A stretch of 64,000 nucleotides of DNA from Parasitella parasitica (lineage: Eukaryota; Mucoromycota; Mucoromycetes; Mucorales; Mucoraceae): positions 272,313-336,312 of the forward strand of contig MU619248.1 of assembly GCA_025201805.1 (NCBI GenBank), in the 5' to 3' direction. Within the stretch, counting starts at the first letter, position 1; every line of letters starts with the position of its first letter. The position numbers and the translations under genes were made by a program. The notes under the pieces were generated by a model. It saw only the letters and a program-made list of their open reading frames with translations, was not told the origin of the DNA and did no database searches. Below, piece after piece: positions 11,938 through 23,481 of the stretch.

Positions 11938-13347
11938 ATACAGGCTTTATTATCAAATCGACATGTGCGTAAAGCTCCTGTTCATCGACTGGCCAAGTTG
12001 GTGAACCTTTATATACTTGAGCTACGGATAAATAGAGACTACCTCAAAGCAACGTGTATGGCAATAATTTTGATTAATTAGCATCTTCAATTTCGTGCTA
12101 AATGACATCTCGGCAGACTAAAGATAACTTAGATCTATCTGAGAGAGTAGATAGACTGTAATCGAGGTAACATTGTCAATCTCCCATAAGAAAATTATTC
12201 ATATCGATCCATAAGTGCATGTCATTTCTAGTATAGTCTTATTTAGTCAATATTTATAGTACATGTCAGGGTGAATATCACTTGGTATTCATCTTAGCAT
12301 ATATCTGTATACGTAGCATGTCTATATAGCATGTCATGAGCATACCTATAGAATTGCACATATTGTGCAAGTGTGTAGGACATGGATATAAGCATGTTTC
12401 TCGTAGTGCGTTTCTGGAAACTGGGAATACACATCTGATGCGTATATCTTATACGACATAATAAGCTCGTAGCACATACTAAATCTAGTAAACGTCTAAG
12501 GCTCGTGTCGAGATATAAATATGTATATCATTGTCTACTCTTCACTTATACTCTTTACTACTATTTCGTTATATATACCCATCTCAATCCTATTAAAAAA
12601 AAAAAGGTTTGTTAAACTCTGTTAAGAAATTTAAAAAAAAAAGCATGATCATTTTGAAGACAAGTTTTACAATCATCGTTCTAAAATGCATATAACAATG
12701 ATTTACAAAATACATAATATAATACATTATTTTTTCTCGTCGTAAGTTAAGGCCTGCTTTGCTATGTTCATATATTGTATGTAATTTGTGAAGAGCTTCC
12801 AGCAAGATTTTCGTTCAGTATAGTCAATTGGATCACTAGTTTTGTATTTGGTAAATTTACAGTCTTTACAGCCTCTCACTTTATATCATCACATACAATT
12901 GTCTGCTATATTGCTCATTTTCGAAACAATTTAGACAAAACATGTAGACTAGGTTCATGTGTTAACTTTAAATTGTTTAACCACTTTTAAATTTACGCCA
13001 AGAAACATTCTCGACGTGACTTGAAATATAACTGCCAAAAAAAACGTACGCAAACTTAATGCCATTTAATTCTCAAAAAAAAAAAAAAAAATACTTAAAA
13101 TATTTAAAACACTAAAAATGGCTCATGAATAGTAATCGTTTGAGATATCAGTGATTCAAGGCATTTTATGTCAAAATTTCATTAAAGTGGCTACTAAAAC
13201 CGCCGCTGGGACGTCTGGCTAAATGCCAACATTGCCCCATGGTATTTGAGGGCACAAGCAGCCCTTTTTACACAACAATAGCAGTATATTTTATCTTATT
13301 GTGCTTTTTAAACTTATAGTCAAGTTGTGAATGTTTATTGCAGAGAA

Positions 13348-16300
13348 CTAATAATTTAGTCTCATGAAATCAAAGAAAGCAAAATTGTCAGGGTGAGGAC
13401 CGTATTTATAAACGAATTGAGAAGCAAGTGTAGCACCAAAAATAGCCTTCACGTAGTTTTCAGGCACTCTGTCCAGCAATGTTTCTATGCCCAATTTATC
13501 CAAAAGAAGTTTTGGGAAAGCTCGTTCCAAAACTGTTTTACGCAGAGCAACATTATCCCAAAGGCCTGTGCTTTGCAATTGTTCGTTGAGCTGTACGATG
13601 GCAGTTGAAAGCTCGTCAGAAAGAATGGAGATAGGAATTGCATTCTTCTTGTGTTCCGTCCAAAGTGCTTCAAATTCGAGATTGGCGTTTCTTTCAATGA
13701 TGCTTTGGACTTCTTTGACGTATGCTTGGTAAAATTCAGGTACAACACCATCCTTGATGCACATATGCTCTTCAAATTCGGCATCATCAAAAGCCAACGC
13801 AGCCAACACTTCCAAAGATGACGAGGTAACACCTCCCTTATTAGCAGAGGCATCCTTGATAACGACAATACCGGCCTTTTCTAAGCGAAGACGAGCCTCT
13901 TGGGTAAAGAAAAGATTAGCGCCCTCCACAATATACTTGAACAATGGCCCATTCCCACAGTCAATCAGTGATTGAACATTATCTAGGCCAACAGATTCAG
14001 GGCGACCGCCATTTGGCACAAACAAAGTAGCTTGCGCAAGTGCGTTTGTGTGGAATGAGTTTCTAAAGTTAAGACCATTCTCAACAATAGAACCGTCTGG
14101 TAAGTTTACATTGTTCTCATCAACAAGCACGCGGAATCCTTCTGTAGATAGTTTGGATGTATCAAAATTGCTAATCATGAGACGGCTATTAGCCAAACGA
14201 CCCAACTCGTCACGATTGATACCAACAGGATCATAAAGGACGCCAGATCCATCCACAACTGCAATAGTTTTATCCGTAGAAATCTTGATTTCATTGGAGC
14301 CTAAATCGCCATCAGGTCCACCTGTTTGAAACTTGGTCACCTCTTCTTCCTTGAGGCCGATCTTACGGTAAATCCCAAGCACATACTGATGTACTGAACG
14401 AGTGGTCATAGCGTACTTGTCGTGAGGAATACCACCCAATGATGGGCTCTTGCCAGTAGTAAACGCTTTCCAGAAAGTAGCACCTCGTCTTCTTGCATGC
14501 TGAGATGCCCAATCCATGTAATCAGCGGTGCCTTCATCGGGACCAAAGAAGAGGATTTCAGGCTTCCCAGTGAGATCAACTAGTTTATCCTTGATACCAA
14601 TGGTTTCCCCGTCAATAAGCAAGTCAAGCATTGAGTCCACGTACTTTTCAAAGGCAACCACAGGCTTGTCTTGTTGATCGACATCCAAAAGAATCGTACC
14701 CTTAGATCCACCTTCTGGAATATCCTTATTCTTGCGATGCTGCGTGCCTGCCAGATTGTAATTTTCATCGAAAAGTGTTCTCAAGTTGATAGAGTAGGCC
14801 TCTCTATTTCTCGAGCGAATCATACGGATACCACCACGAGCAACATCGCTGAAGCGAATATGGAATCCACGGAATTCAGAGCCGACTACCAAGAACAAGC
14901 CATAAGGAGTAGTTGGATACTCAATTTCAGGTAAAAATCGAGGATCCATACGGAAGGAGAGCGCCACCTTGGTAGTCTGGTAAAAGTTTGTCTTGAGGAC
15001 GTGTTTGTTGAAGGTCATGAAGGCCTCAAACACGAGCTGCTCATGGCTATTGGACGTAACGGTCTTGATTTTTTTGAGAAGTTGCTCTTCTGTCAAATCT
15101 TCCACGGTTGATAAGCGTTGGTAAGAAATGGTGGGCTGAAGAGAAACTTCGCGCTGGTTGACATAATGAACCTTAGCGAAATGGGCATAAAGCAGCTTGA
15201 TCAAATCGGGGTATTGTTTCACAATGTCGAGGATGTATTCACGCGTAAATGTGTCCTGTCTTAAACGTTTTTTCATTTTAGCCAGCACCTCCTCATGCAA
15301 GGGGTTGGACGCGTCCAATATGTCAGAGAGACTGAGGTACTCCTTACCAAGACGATTGAGGAAATGCTGGGAAAAAATCCATCCCACGTAACCATAGACA
15401 GTTTCTTGCACTGAGAGCTTGTTAGTCATGAAAAACTCTTGTAGAGGGTTTCTGGGCAAGCAGTACAAAAGAGAGGTTTCCTTCATCACTTGGTAGATAG
15501 AGTGCTCAATAGGAATAGTTTTAACATTAGGAAGAGGGTTCAAATAGAGACCCATTATAGTGACACCGTTTGAGAATTGCTCTGTATACAATGCAAACAT
15601 TAGCATTGAAAAACGTTGCATCGGCTGCAAACTTACCAACATATTTGCGGCTAGAGTACAAGCCATAGTAATGATACAGATCAGACATGGCTGAAAAGAA
15701 GCCTTGTGTGCTTCTTTGACGATAACCAATGATCAAGCGGCGTTCACGAGTTCCCTGGACCTCGTACATCTCGATAACAGGCCCAGTTCTCTTAAGGACA
15801 TTACACATTACCTCTTGATAGATGGAGCGTGTATGCTCAGTTGCCTTTTTTAAAAAGGTCTGGTCTGCCACCTCGTTGAGATCAGTTTCTTGCTCTGGCG
15901 TAGGATTAGGGCTGTTGAATTGACACTTGGCCACAAAATAGCAACGGAGTTGAGAAGACGCCATGCCGGTTGGCACGGTAGTATTCGAGCGATAAGACTC
16001 GACACGATAAGCATCCGTTGTAGCAGACGTATCTAGATATTTTTCATCAATCCTAAAAGAGAGTGTGTTAATCACCGCCGCAGTGATTAGTGCTACAAAT
16101 ACATACTTTTTTTCGCATTGAGGTCCTTCAAGCTGAGACACGCCGGGTTTGGACGAGTGGATGTAAACAGACGAATCTTCAGATTCCTTCTCCAAATTGA
16201 TGTCCAAGACATTCTCGTTTTTGGTGAAGGCCAAGATCTTGGCGCCGTAAAGAGCTATGATGTGGTTTGCGATCGTTTCAACCGATTCAAGGGCAAAATA

Positions 16301-16591
16301 ATAGTCATCAATCCCAAGATTTCTGCATACAAAATGCGCACACAAAGTCTAATTAATTGGCTGCCATGACAAACTATTACTACGCAGCCCATGTACATAC
16401 CCATAAAACCAGGAAACCTCAATTTTTACCAGTTCCTTTGGCAAAAATCCAGAGTTCTCCAAATATTCTTGCACTTGCACCATTTGCTCTTCTTTACCGG
16501 CAAAAACGTTTGCATTGTATCCGAAATCAGCAGTTGTATTCAATTTCCCAGAGGGAGAGTTGGTACCAGGAGGGGCAAGAAGTCCAGTCAT
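13348..16591 (-). CDS. GDH2: NAD-specific glutamate dehydrogenase, mitochondrial large type
   Basis: Four exons (16591-16401, 16322-16107, 16052-15637, 15581-13348) give 1018 residues, typical for the fungal 115 kDa class. The enzyme deaminates glutamate to 2-oxoglutarate with NAD, feeding carbon into the TCA cycle when amino acids are the carbon source. Visible core motifs include GFHIRFSDVARGGIRMIRS, NKDIPEGGSKGTILLD, GPDEGTADYMDWAS, TGGPDGDLGSNEIK and DASANKGGVTSSS. The long N-terminal regulatory half is present. Start is the only ATG before the first conserved exon. It lies tail-to-gap with the repeat region and head-to-tail with the TPR gene. Confidence 0.95.
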
Positions 16592-17131
16592 AGTTGAAAA
16601 TGGAAAAACACAAAATAGATGAAGGAGAGACAACTCGAATAATAACGGATGTAGTTGATTTTATATACAAAGAAAATTGAACATGAAACGTTTTGCCTGT
16701 TTATGCAGGAGGGCTTATGAGCCCTCAGAAAGTGATAATGAATGATTGCTGAATCTAATTGGCTCAACCGTGTGAAAAAAACATGTTTTTAGGTGTTGGG
16801 GATCTTGCTTTGATACCTGTCATTTCAGTCGTATAGTTGACTATCTCGAGACCTTTTTGTTTGTGGTCCTGGATATATGGGGTAAAGCCGAGAGTTTCAT
16901 CATGAAAAAGGCTTGCTCTCAATACGCATTGCCACGCAGATGTTTGTTAAAATTCCAATTGCATCCAGATTCAGGCACGGAAAAAAAATATACATGCCTA
17001 CGTCGACACTCCAGAGAGCAAGCTAAAGCATATCTTTCATCTATCCCATAATTACAATAAAGAGCCATGACGATAGTTTATGATTAATGCTTTCCAGCAT
17101 CACAATAATCATACATAACTGTACGGAATTA
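16592..17131. other. intergenic region upstream of GDH2
   Basis: This 540-base stretch holds the GDH2 promoter on the left and the 3' end of the TPR gene on the right. I see no further gene in it. Confidence 0.6.
16658..16667 (-). promoter_or_regulatory. TATA-like element of GDH2
   Basis: TATATAAAAT on the minus strand lies about 67 bases before the GDH2 start codon. Call rests on sequence and position only. Confidence 0.45.
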
Positions 17132-18265
17132 CTATGCTTTATTGTTCAAGAGCTCTTGTACTCTTTCTTGATTTAATACATATCTATTAAGACTCTCGGA
17201 ATCATGCACAGACAGGGAGTAGGTGACAGCCTGTTTATAATGCTCTAGTGCCTGCTCAAATTCTCCCTTCAGTTCCAGCATTCTGCCCAAATTATTCGAC
17301 GCAACACCACCGCACTCCAAGCAATCTTGGTTTTTCATATCAGAGGCACTTGCATGAATAGCAGCTTGAGCCCAGCCCATAGCCTCGTCTACCTTGCCTA
17401 ATCCAAACATGATTTCCGACAACTGATTCTGCACAATACCCTTCAAACAGACATCCGTATCAGGCACTGATTTCAAAGCATCGCTGAGCAGTGGCAATGC
17501 CAATTGGAAATTACGTTGCAATGCGTACAAGCTTGCCAAAGCCAATGTAATTTTAGCCTTCAGTGCGCTCTTGTTAGTAGCATTGTGTAGGGCCCAAGCC
17601 AGAAATTCCTCAGCATGTTCATAATCTGCAATACGCATGTAAAGATCGCCAATATTTTTTGCTGTTTCGACGGCCTCGTCCGATTCACCTCTTTTTTCAA
17701 TGATGAATTTCCATGATCGTGTATATTCAGTGATGGCATCCAACAAATTGCCAGCATTTGCTTCGTTGTGCGCAAGGCGTAATCGCAGCTGTATCACTGT
17801 ATCCGAACTTTCTTCCAATTGCTTTTCCTCTAGCGCTATGCGAAGGGCCTCTCTCACGTAAAAGGCAGCCACCTCAAAATTCGGGGCAATTGTTTCCCGG
17901 ATGTAAGCGCCATGTAGCAAGTTTCTAGCCTGGTATCCAAGCTCTGGCGGTGTGGGAGACATCACGTATTCGATATACCAATGCGACAACTGCCAGACAA
18001 GTGTAACGGCTGCAGTAACCGAAATGGCTGTATAGCCTGTAATCTTGGCAACCAGTTTAGCTTGAGATTTGATGTTTTTCATGGCTTCGTTGTATGGACT
18101 AGTAGTAAAGCTAGGCTCTTTGAGATGAGGTGGCGGTACGTTAGCTCTATGAAGCGCGGATACTCTTGGTGATCTGAATGTAGATGCCATGCGTCTGCTG
18201 CCGCTAAAGGACGCTGATCTCTGAATACCTTTTCCAAAGAATGTTGATAGCTTTAAGGCTGACAT
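17132..18265 (-). CDS. Mgr3-like mitochondrial TPR protein
   Basis: A single exon of 377 residues. The first 60 residues are rich in Ser, Arg and Lys and lack acidic residues, as in a mitochondrial presequence. One membrane helix follows at about 78-98 (ITGYTAISVTAAVTLVWQLS), then a series of TPR-like helical pairs up to the end, the last being NNLGRMLELKGEFEQALEHY. This layout fits the Mgr3 family, which in yeast delivers substrates to the i-AAA protease Yme1 at the inner membrane. The assignment to Mgr3 is by layout and recalled similarity, so another mitochondrial TPR protein is possible. Start is the ATG at 18265; the in-frame upstream TTG was ignored. Confidence 0.7.
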   Translation of the reverse strand: MSALKLSTFFGKGIQRSASFSGSRRMASTFRSPRVSALHRANVPPPHLKEPSFTTSPYNEAMKNIKSQAKLVAKITGYTAISVTAAVTLVWQLSHWYIEYVMSPTPPELGYQARNLLHGAYIRETIAPNFEVAAFYVREALRIALEEKQLEESSDTVIQLRLRLAHNEANAGNLLDAITEYTRSWKFIIEKRGESDEAVETAKNIGDLYMRIADYEHAEEFLAWALHNATNKSALKAKITLALASLYALQRNFQLALPLLSDALKSVPDTDVCLKGIVQNQLSEIMFGLGKVDEAMGWAQAAIHASASDMKNQDCLECGGVASNNLGRMLELKGEFEQALEHYKQAVTYSLSVHDSESLNRYVLNQERVQELLNNKA

Positions 18266-18498
18266 TTGTTGGAACCCCGGGAAAAAGAGAGTAGAATGTA
18301 GCGAGTTGGACAGTTGCTTTGACAAGCACTATTGCACCATTAAACGCCCGAATACAGTGACCTTGATTACAACAAGCATCCAACGCGCTTCCTATACTTT
18401 GTTTTAAGCGCATACGCGTTGAAGTGTCTCTTTTTTTTTTTTTTTTTTTCCTCTTCTTCTTCTTACTTTTGACTATTGTACTTGATTGAAATTCTAAC
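18266..18498. promoter_or_regulatory. bidirectional promoter between the Mgr3-like gene and PDS5
   Basis: Only 233 bases separate the two divergent start codons. The segment contains a pyrimidine tract (a run of about 20 T followed by CTTCTTCTT) close to the PDS5 start. No factor site can be named with confidence. Confidence 0.5.
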
Positions 18499-21400
18499 AT
18501 GGACATCGACGACACTCAATCTTCCGGTCTTATCGATTCACAAATGGAGACAGAAGAAGCTCCTCGATTAGAGTTTTCGGAATCACTCATTGGCACCCCT
18601 AAACCCATCAAAGTGGGCGAGCTTCAGACGTTATTAAAGGTAAACTGACATGTAAATATAAACGGCTGTTTGAAAACTGCTGACTGGGATCATTAGTCTC
18701 TCCACGAGCAATTGAAAGAGCTAGATCAAAACGTCGATCAAAGCTCTCTTGAAACGGTAACCAGAGAACTTGTGCACAAGCAAATCATCAAAAATCCCAA
18801 CAAAACTGTCAAGGCCTTAGCTGCTTGCTGTATTGCCGACATCATCCGTTTACATGCTCCTACATGCCCCTATTCACTAGACGAGCTCAAGGTAAGTCAT
18901 TTGGCCAATCTCTGAGCTGCACACGCCCAACATCTTTGCTGCTAGAACGTATTCAAGTTCTTTGTCGATCAGCTTGGTTACTTTGGAAAGGAGACTCCTG
19001 ATTTTCCTTACCATTTCTACCTCTTGGAAAACTTGCAGTCCGTCAAGACTTTTCTCTTGCTCAGTGAGATTGATGGTTCTGAAGATATCGTCTTTCCAAT
19101 GGTTGCAGAGTTTTTCGAGGTTGCGTCAAAGTAGGTTGTTTGTGAATACTGAGGGGTTTTTTTTTAGTCGTCGCAGGTTGACTTATTTTTCATGTGAATA
19201 GAGCTACTTTGCGCAGAAATGTCGAGTTGTGTATGACAGATGTGTTGATCCAATTGATCGAAGATGTTGGTATTTTGGGTCAAGAAATGACCGAACTTAT
19301 TTTGGAGCAATTTGAACGATTCGAAAAGGTAGACAGGGACATGTAAAAACACGTTTATTTATCATTTCACTAAAGATTGACTGGGATAGGGGTCAACAAA
19401 TCCTGCTTTTGTCATGACATTGGACATCTGCTATGTATGCACAAGTTCTCTCCAAAGAAGAGTGTGTCAGGTAATTAACGTACTTGTGATTCGGTGCCGA
19501 CATTAACCCTCCTTGACAGTACTTTTCTGACATTTTGCTTTCCATGAGCAACACCACTGATCAGAACGAAGATTTGGAAGAAATCAGAAAAGCACACCAT
19601 CTCATGCGCAAAATCAACTCCATCGCCCCCGATTTGTTACTCAATGCTATGCCTCTTTTGCAAGAAGAGATGAAGGTGGATCATTTGAATATTCGTCAGC
19701 TTGCTACAGAGACTATGGGAGAGATGTTTGCAGAAGAGTCCTCCAATGTTGCTGAAAAATACCCTAATATTTGGAAAACTTGGCTTGGAAGGTATGTGCA
19801 AATGTGATGCATATTTTGCACAGTCCAACTTAGTTTTATATTAGACGCAACGACAAAGCTCAGTCTTTACGTGTGAAATGGCTATACTTGTGTGTTGACA
19901 TTTATAAAAACCATCCGGAATCCGTTCCTGAATTGATCGGTAAATCAAAATAACTTGACCCCATCTACAAACCATAGAAACTCATTGATTTGCGTATATA
20001 GAATGCCTCAAAGAAAAATTCACAGACCCTGATGACAAGGTGCGTCTCACGGCATGTAAAGTCGTAGGAGAAATCGGAATAGAGAACGACTCCAAAATCA
20101 TGGATAAGAATTTAGTTGAATTAGTCGGTGCCAGAGCCAAGGACAAAAAGGTACAAAGCTTAACCCTTCTCTCTATCCGCGCTACTCTGATAACCTTTTT
20201 TTTTGTAGAATCTTGTAAGAGTCGAAGCAATGACCACTATTGGAACAATCTACGACAATTGCTATCAACGCATCAAGGCCAACGATAAATTGGCTATCGA
20301 GAAAACCGGATGGATTCCTGATCTTGTCCTTAGCTGTCTTTACTTGGGTGATTTAGCAGTACAGTAAGTGTTTAAAAGCAATGTAAGAAGCAGCAGGAGC
20401 TCATGCTTGTTGTATTAGAGCAAACGTTGAAGCTATCTTTCAAACATTCATTGTTCCTGAAAACGACAACGATGCTGAACGAACTGAAAGACTTGTTACT
20501 GTCCTTGACTCATTGAAGGACAAACAAAAGATTGCTTTTCTTGCGCTTTTGCAAAAGCAAAAATTATTTAATGAAAACATGCTCACTTTTGTTGAAATGT
20601 GCGAAAAAAATGTATGTAAAATGTCATACGATTGTCCAGTGAATGCTCTAAACAAACCGTGTCGTAGATTGACCACTCTGAAACCACTGAGCACGATGCC
20701 ACCAAAGTCGATGAATTCATAAAGTATCTAGCAGGTAATTAACCTATCAATTTCATCAACCAAGAGCGATCCACCTAAATCACATAAACAGCCCGTTTCT
20801 CAGATAAAGCAAGAACTTTGAATGCCCTGCGTTCATTCCTCCACAGAGAAAATGATAGAGATATCAAGCTTTTGAGAAATGCAATTGATCTCAACCGCAC
20901 ATACAAGCAAGTAAACGCAGCAAAGGTAAACATATTTGTACAAGTTGCGTAGCCTTTTAACTGATGTTTGAAATAGACCAAACTGCTCTCAAACTTGAAG
21001 GACGACCAATCTGCTATCGTGGACATCTTCCAAGCTATACTGAACAGAGCATGTCCGCTCATCCTCAATAAAAGTAATATCACTCATCTGCTCAAGATTG
21101 CAAAAACAAACAAATCAAGAAGAGCCACTGCATCATCTCAAAGATCGCTCGTTGCACAGAAGATCCTGTCAGATATGTCAACTGTTTATCCCTCCATGTA
21201 TACCAACAATTTGAAGGATATTATCAGCGATATTATGAACGACAACGATAGCACTGGTATGGCTGTTTATTTAATGGTTGTCAAATGCTAAACTAATTCG
21301 ACTATAATTTTCAGCCGATGAAGGTCTTCAACTTTTGTCTGAAATCAGCAAGGCTTCGGTGGGCGAAATGAAGTTTCAAGAGTAAGCAGACAACTGTTCT

Positions 21401-23026
21401 TTTTTTTTTATAACATATTGGTGTGTTTGCTTATAGGAAAATTAGTAATCTAGTTGAACGACTTACTGCTTACGTTTCTGAAGGCAGTGTCGAGCAAGCA
21501 AAGCATGCGGCTACAGCCCTTGCGGCAATGAAGAATGCTGATTTAGTACTTGTGGATTCTGTTACTGAGTGGAGTGACGATTTCTTCATAAACTCATCAG
21601 CATTACTCAGTAGACTTGCTAGTTTTTCACAATTCGCCTTGTACGCACCTGCTTTGATTGATCCTCTTGTAGGAACTTTGATCAGATTTGTGCAAGACGA
21701 TCTTTTAAGTGCAAAAACGAAAGAGGCAGGTATCTTTCAAGCATATTAGCTTGACATTGACGATACTGACGATCTGCATAGTTCAACAAGAAGAATGATG
21801 AATGGGAGCCCTATAATGATTTACCCCAGTTATCGAAACAAAAGCTCGCTGGTGTCCGTCTCTTGGTCAATTACTTAATTGCTTCCAAGGATTCTAACCA
21901 ACTCGAGGACTTTGCTATTAGCAAGATCTTTTCTATTCTTTGGGAGTTAATGGACGTCACCTGCGAAAGCGCCCTTGCAGACAAGACAAAGTAAGTTATA
22001 TCGCACTTACAAAAGATAGATATCCAACTTATTCCGCCTGGTAGTGCTGCCGAAACTTCTCATCTTAGATTAGGCGCCAGTCAATCCATTGTCAAGCTTA
22101 CACAGTTTAGCAGATACATGAGTGAACTGACTGTGCCAAAGTTCGAAAAGCTGAGTACTGCCTTACAAGATGCCTGTTATTACGTTCGTCAAGAGTTTGC
22201 AGAATCTTTGATGAAGGGACTACAAAGCGGACAAATCCATTCTCGCTATTACACCTTGCTTTTCATTTGTGCCCACGAACCTGAGATCTCCCTGCTGAAA
22301 CAGGTTAAAAGCTTTATTCAAAAACGTTTATCTGTCGTGGAGGTCAAGCAGGGTGAGTCCTCTGTTGTGGACTCTTCTCTTGTTCGTTTGATACATCTTT
22401 TGGCACATCACCCTGACTTTACAGAAGCAGTAGAAGATTTGAATGACTTTAGTCAGTATTTTAGATTCTTCATTAGCTGTGTGGCCACGCCAGATAACGT
22501 GTCATTCCTATATCATATTGCCCAACAAATCAAGATTTCCAAGGATATGGTAGATGAAGAATTAAGCAAGGTATAACCATCGCTTATTTGCGGCCCTAAT
22601 CACCGCACTCATTGTTTTAAAAAATAGAATTCTTACATACTGAGCGATTTGGCTTGTTTATTGATCAAGACTAAATGCAAAGATGCTTCATGGCCTTTGG
22701 ATGCTTTTGGAGGCCGTGTCAGTCTTCAATCTAGACTTTATCGTACTTTACCTGCAGGAGCCGTTCAAGCAGAGGTATTTTTACTTGCGAATACAGCAGG
22801 AAAACTCGCTTTAACAAAATATTTCACATAGACTATCAAGAAAAACTATTTACCAAAAGAGTTTCTCACCAGGTTTGAAGAAGAGCACAAGCACAAGTCT
22901 GGAGAAAAGGTATCTTCTGCGATAATACCCGTTCCTTAATCGACCATCTAACGCTAAATTTTTCTTTTTCATCAACAGCGATCTCGATTAACAGCCTCTG
23001 TTAGCAACAAAAAAGCCAAGGTCTAA
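18499..23026 (+). CDS. PDS5: PDS5 sister-chromatid cohesion factor
   Basis: About twenty short exons with introns of about 45-70 nt run from ATG 18499 to TAA 23026; the coding length is near 3.5 kb, so about 1170 residues, as expected for Pds5. The N-terminal segment VKALAACCIADIIRLHAPTC is the classical Pds5 signature, followed by HEAT-like helical repeats through to the end. Pds5 binds the cohesin subunit Scc1 in the nucleus and both maintains and releases cohesion. The last exon ends in a basic tail (RSRLTASVSNKKAKV). Individual exon ends were read from GT/AG sites but not all were checked for phase, so small exons may shift by a few bases. Confidence 0.9.
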
Positions 23027-23238
23027 ACAGACCTTGATACAGTAATCATAACTGCACCGTATACATAGTAAATAAAGCCATTATATCTTTTGATCCTGTT
23101 GTTTTTGGGTGTTTTTGTCATTATAATGAACATTTAGCCGTATATGTTAAGGGTAACCTGTGTTGTCTAGTCTTGGGAAAGAGACCATTTTAATAGCAGT
23201 TATTTTGCAGAATGCAATAATCGTGAAAAAAAAAATCA

Positions 23239-23376
23239 TCATCTACTTGTCATACATGCTTGGAGACTATAGTCCAACTGCTTAACTTGCTCACTCATAT
23301 CCTTGGCTTTCTCAAAGAGACGTCTATGACCCATTGTTAAATGACGTTGTACGGATAACAGTACGTGGAGTATCAT
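23239..23376 (-). CDS. possible small ORF, 45 codons
   Basis: Between PDS5 and ADA2 the minus strand has an ATG-to-TGA frame of 45 residues, with an amphipathic run (FEKAKDMSEQVKQLDYSL) that could form a coiled coil. It might be the last exon of a gene whose first exons overlap the ADA2 leader, or chance. I do not recognise it. Confidence 0.22.
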   Translation of the reverse strand: MILHVLLSVQRHLTMGHRRLFEKAKDMSEQVKQLDYSLQACMTSR

Positions 23377-23481
23377 GGGGTGTGCTTATAACTATTTTCC
23401 TGTACACACAAGATCATCTACCCAATTTTTTTCAGTCTTGACCAATAGTTGGAAACAAAAAATCAACTTGTAATAACTTTG

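Larger units (their letters stand above)
9039..13347. other. gene-poor AT-rich region with repeat relics and an assembly gap
   Basis: No intact gene was found over 4.3 kb. It holds the leader of the acyl-CoA ligase gene, protein-like but stop-broken segments around 9550-9780 and 10612-10860, two LTR-like relics (listed separately), a run of 390 Ns, and another AT-rich TATA-bearing stretch near 12500-12600 that resembles the end of an LTR but has no partner in this window. Confidence 0.6.

Noticed and set aside
12180-12600. Possible full LTR in the gene-poor region
   Set aside because: It has a TATA-like stretch near its right end but no partner copy, no clear TG..CA ends and no coding relic attached.
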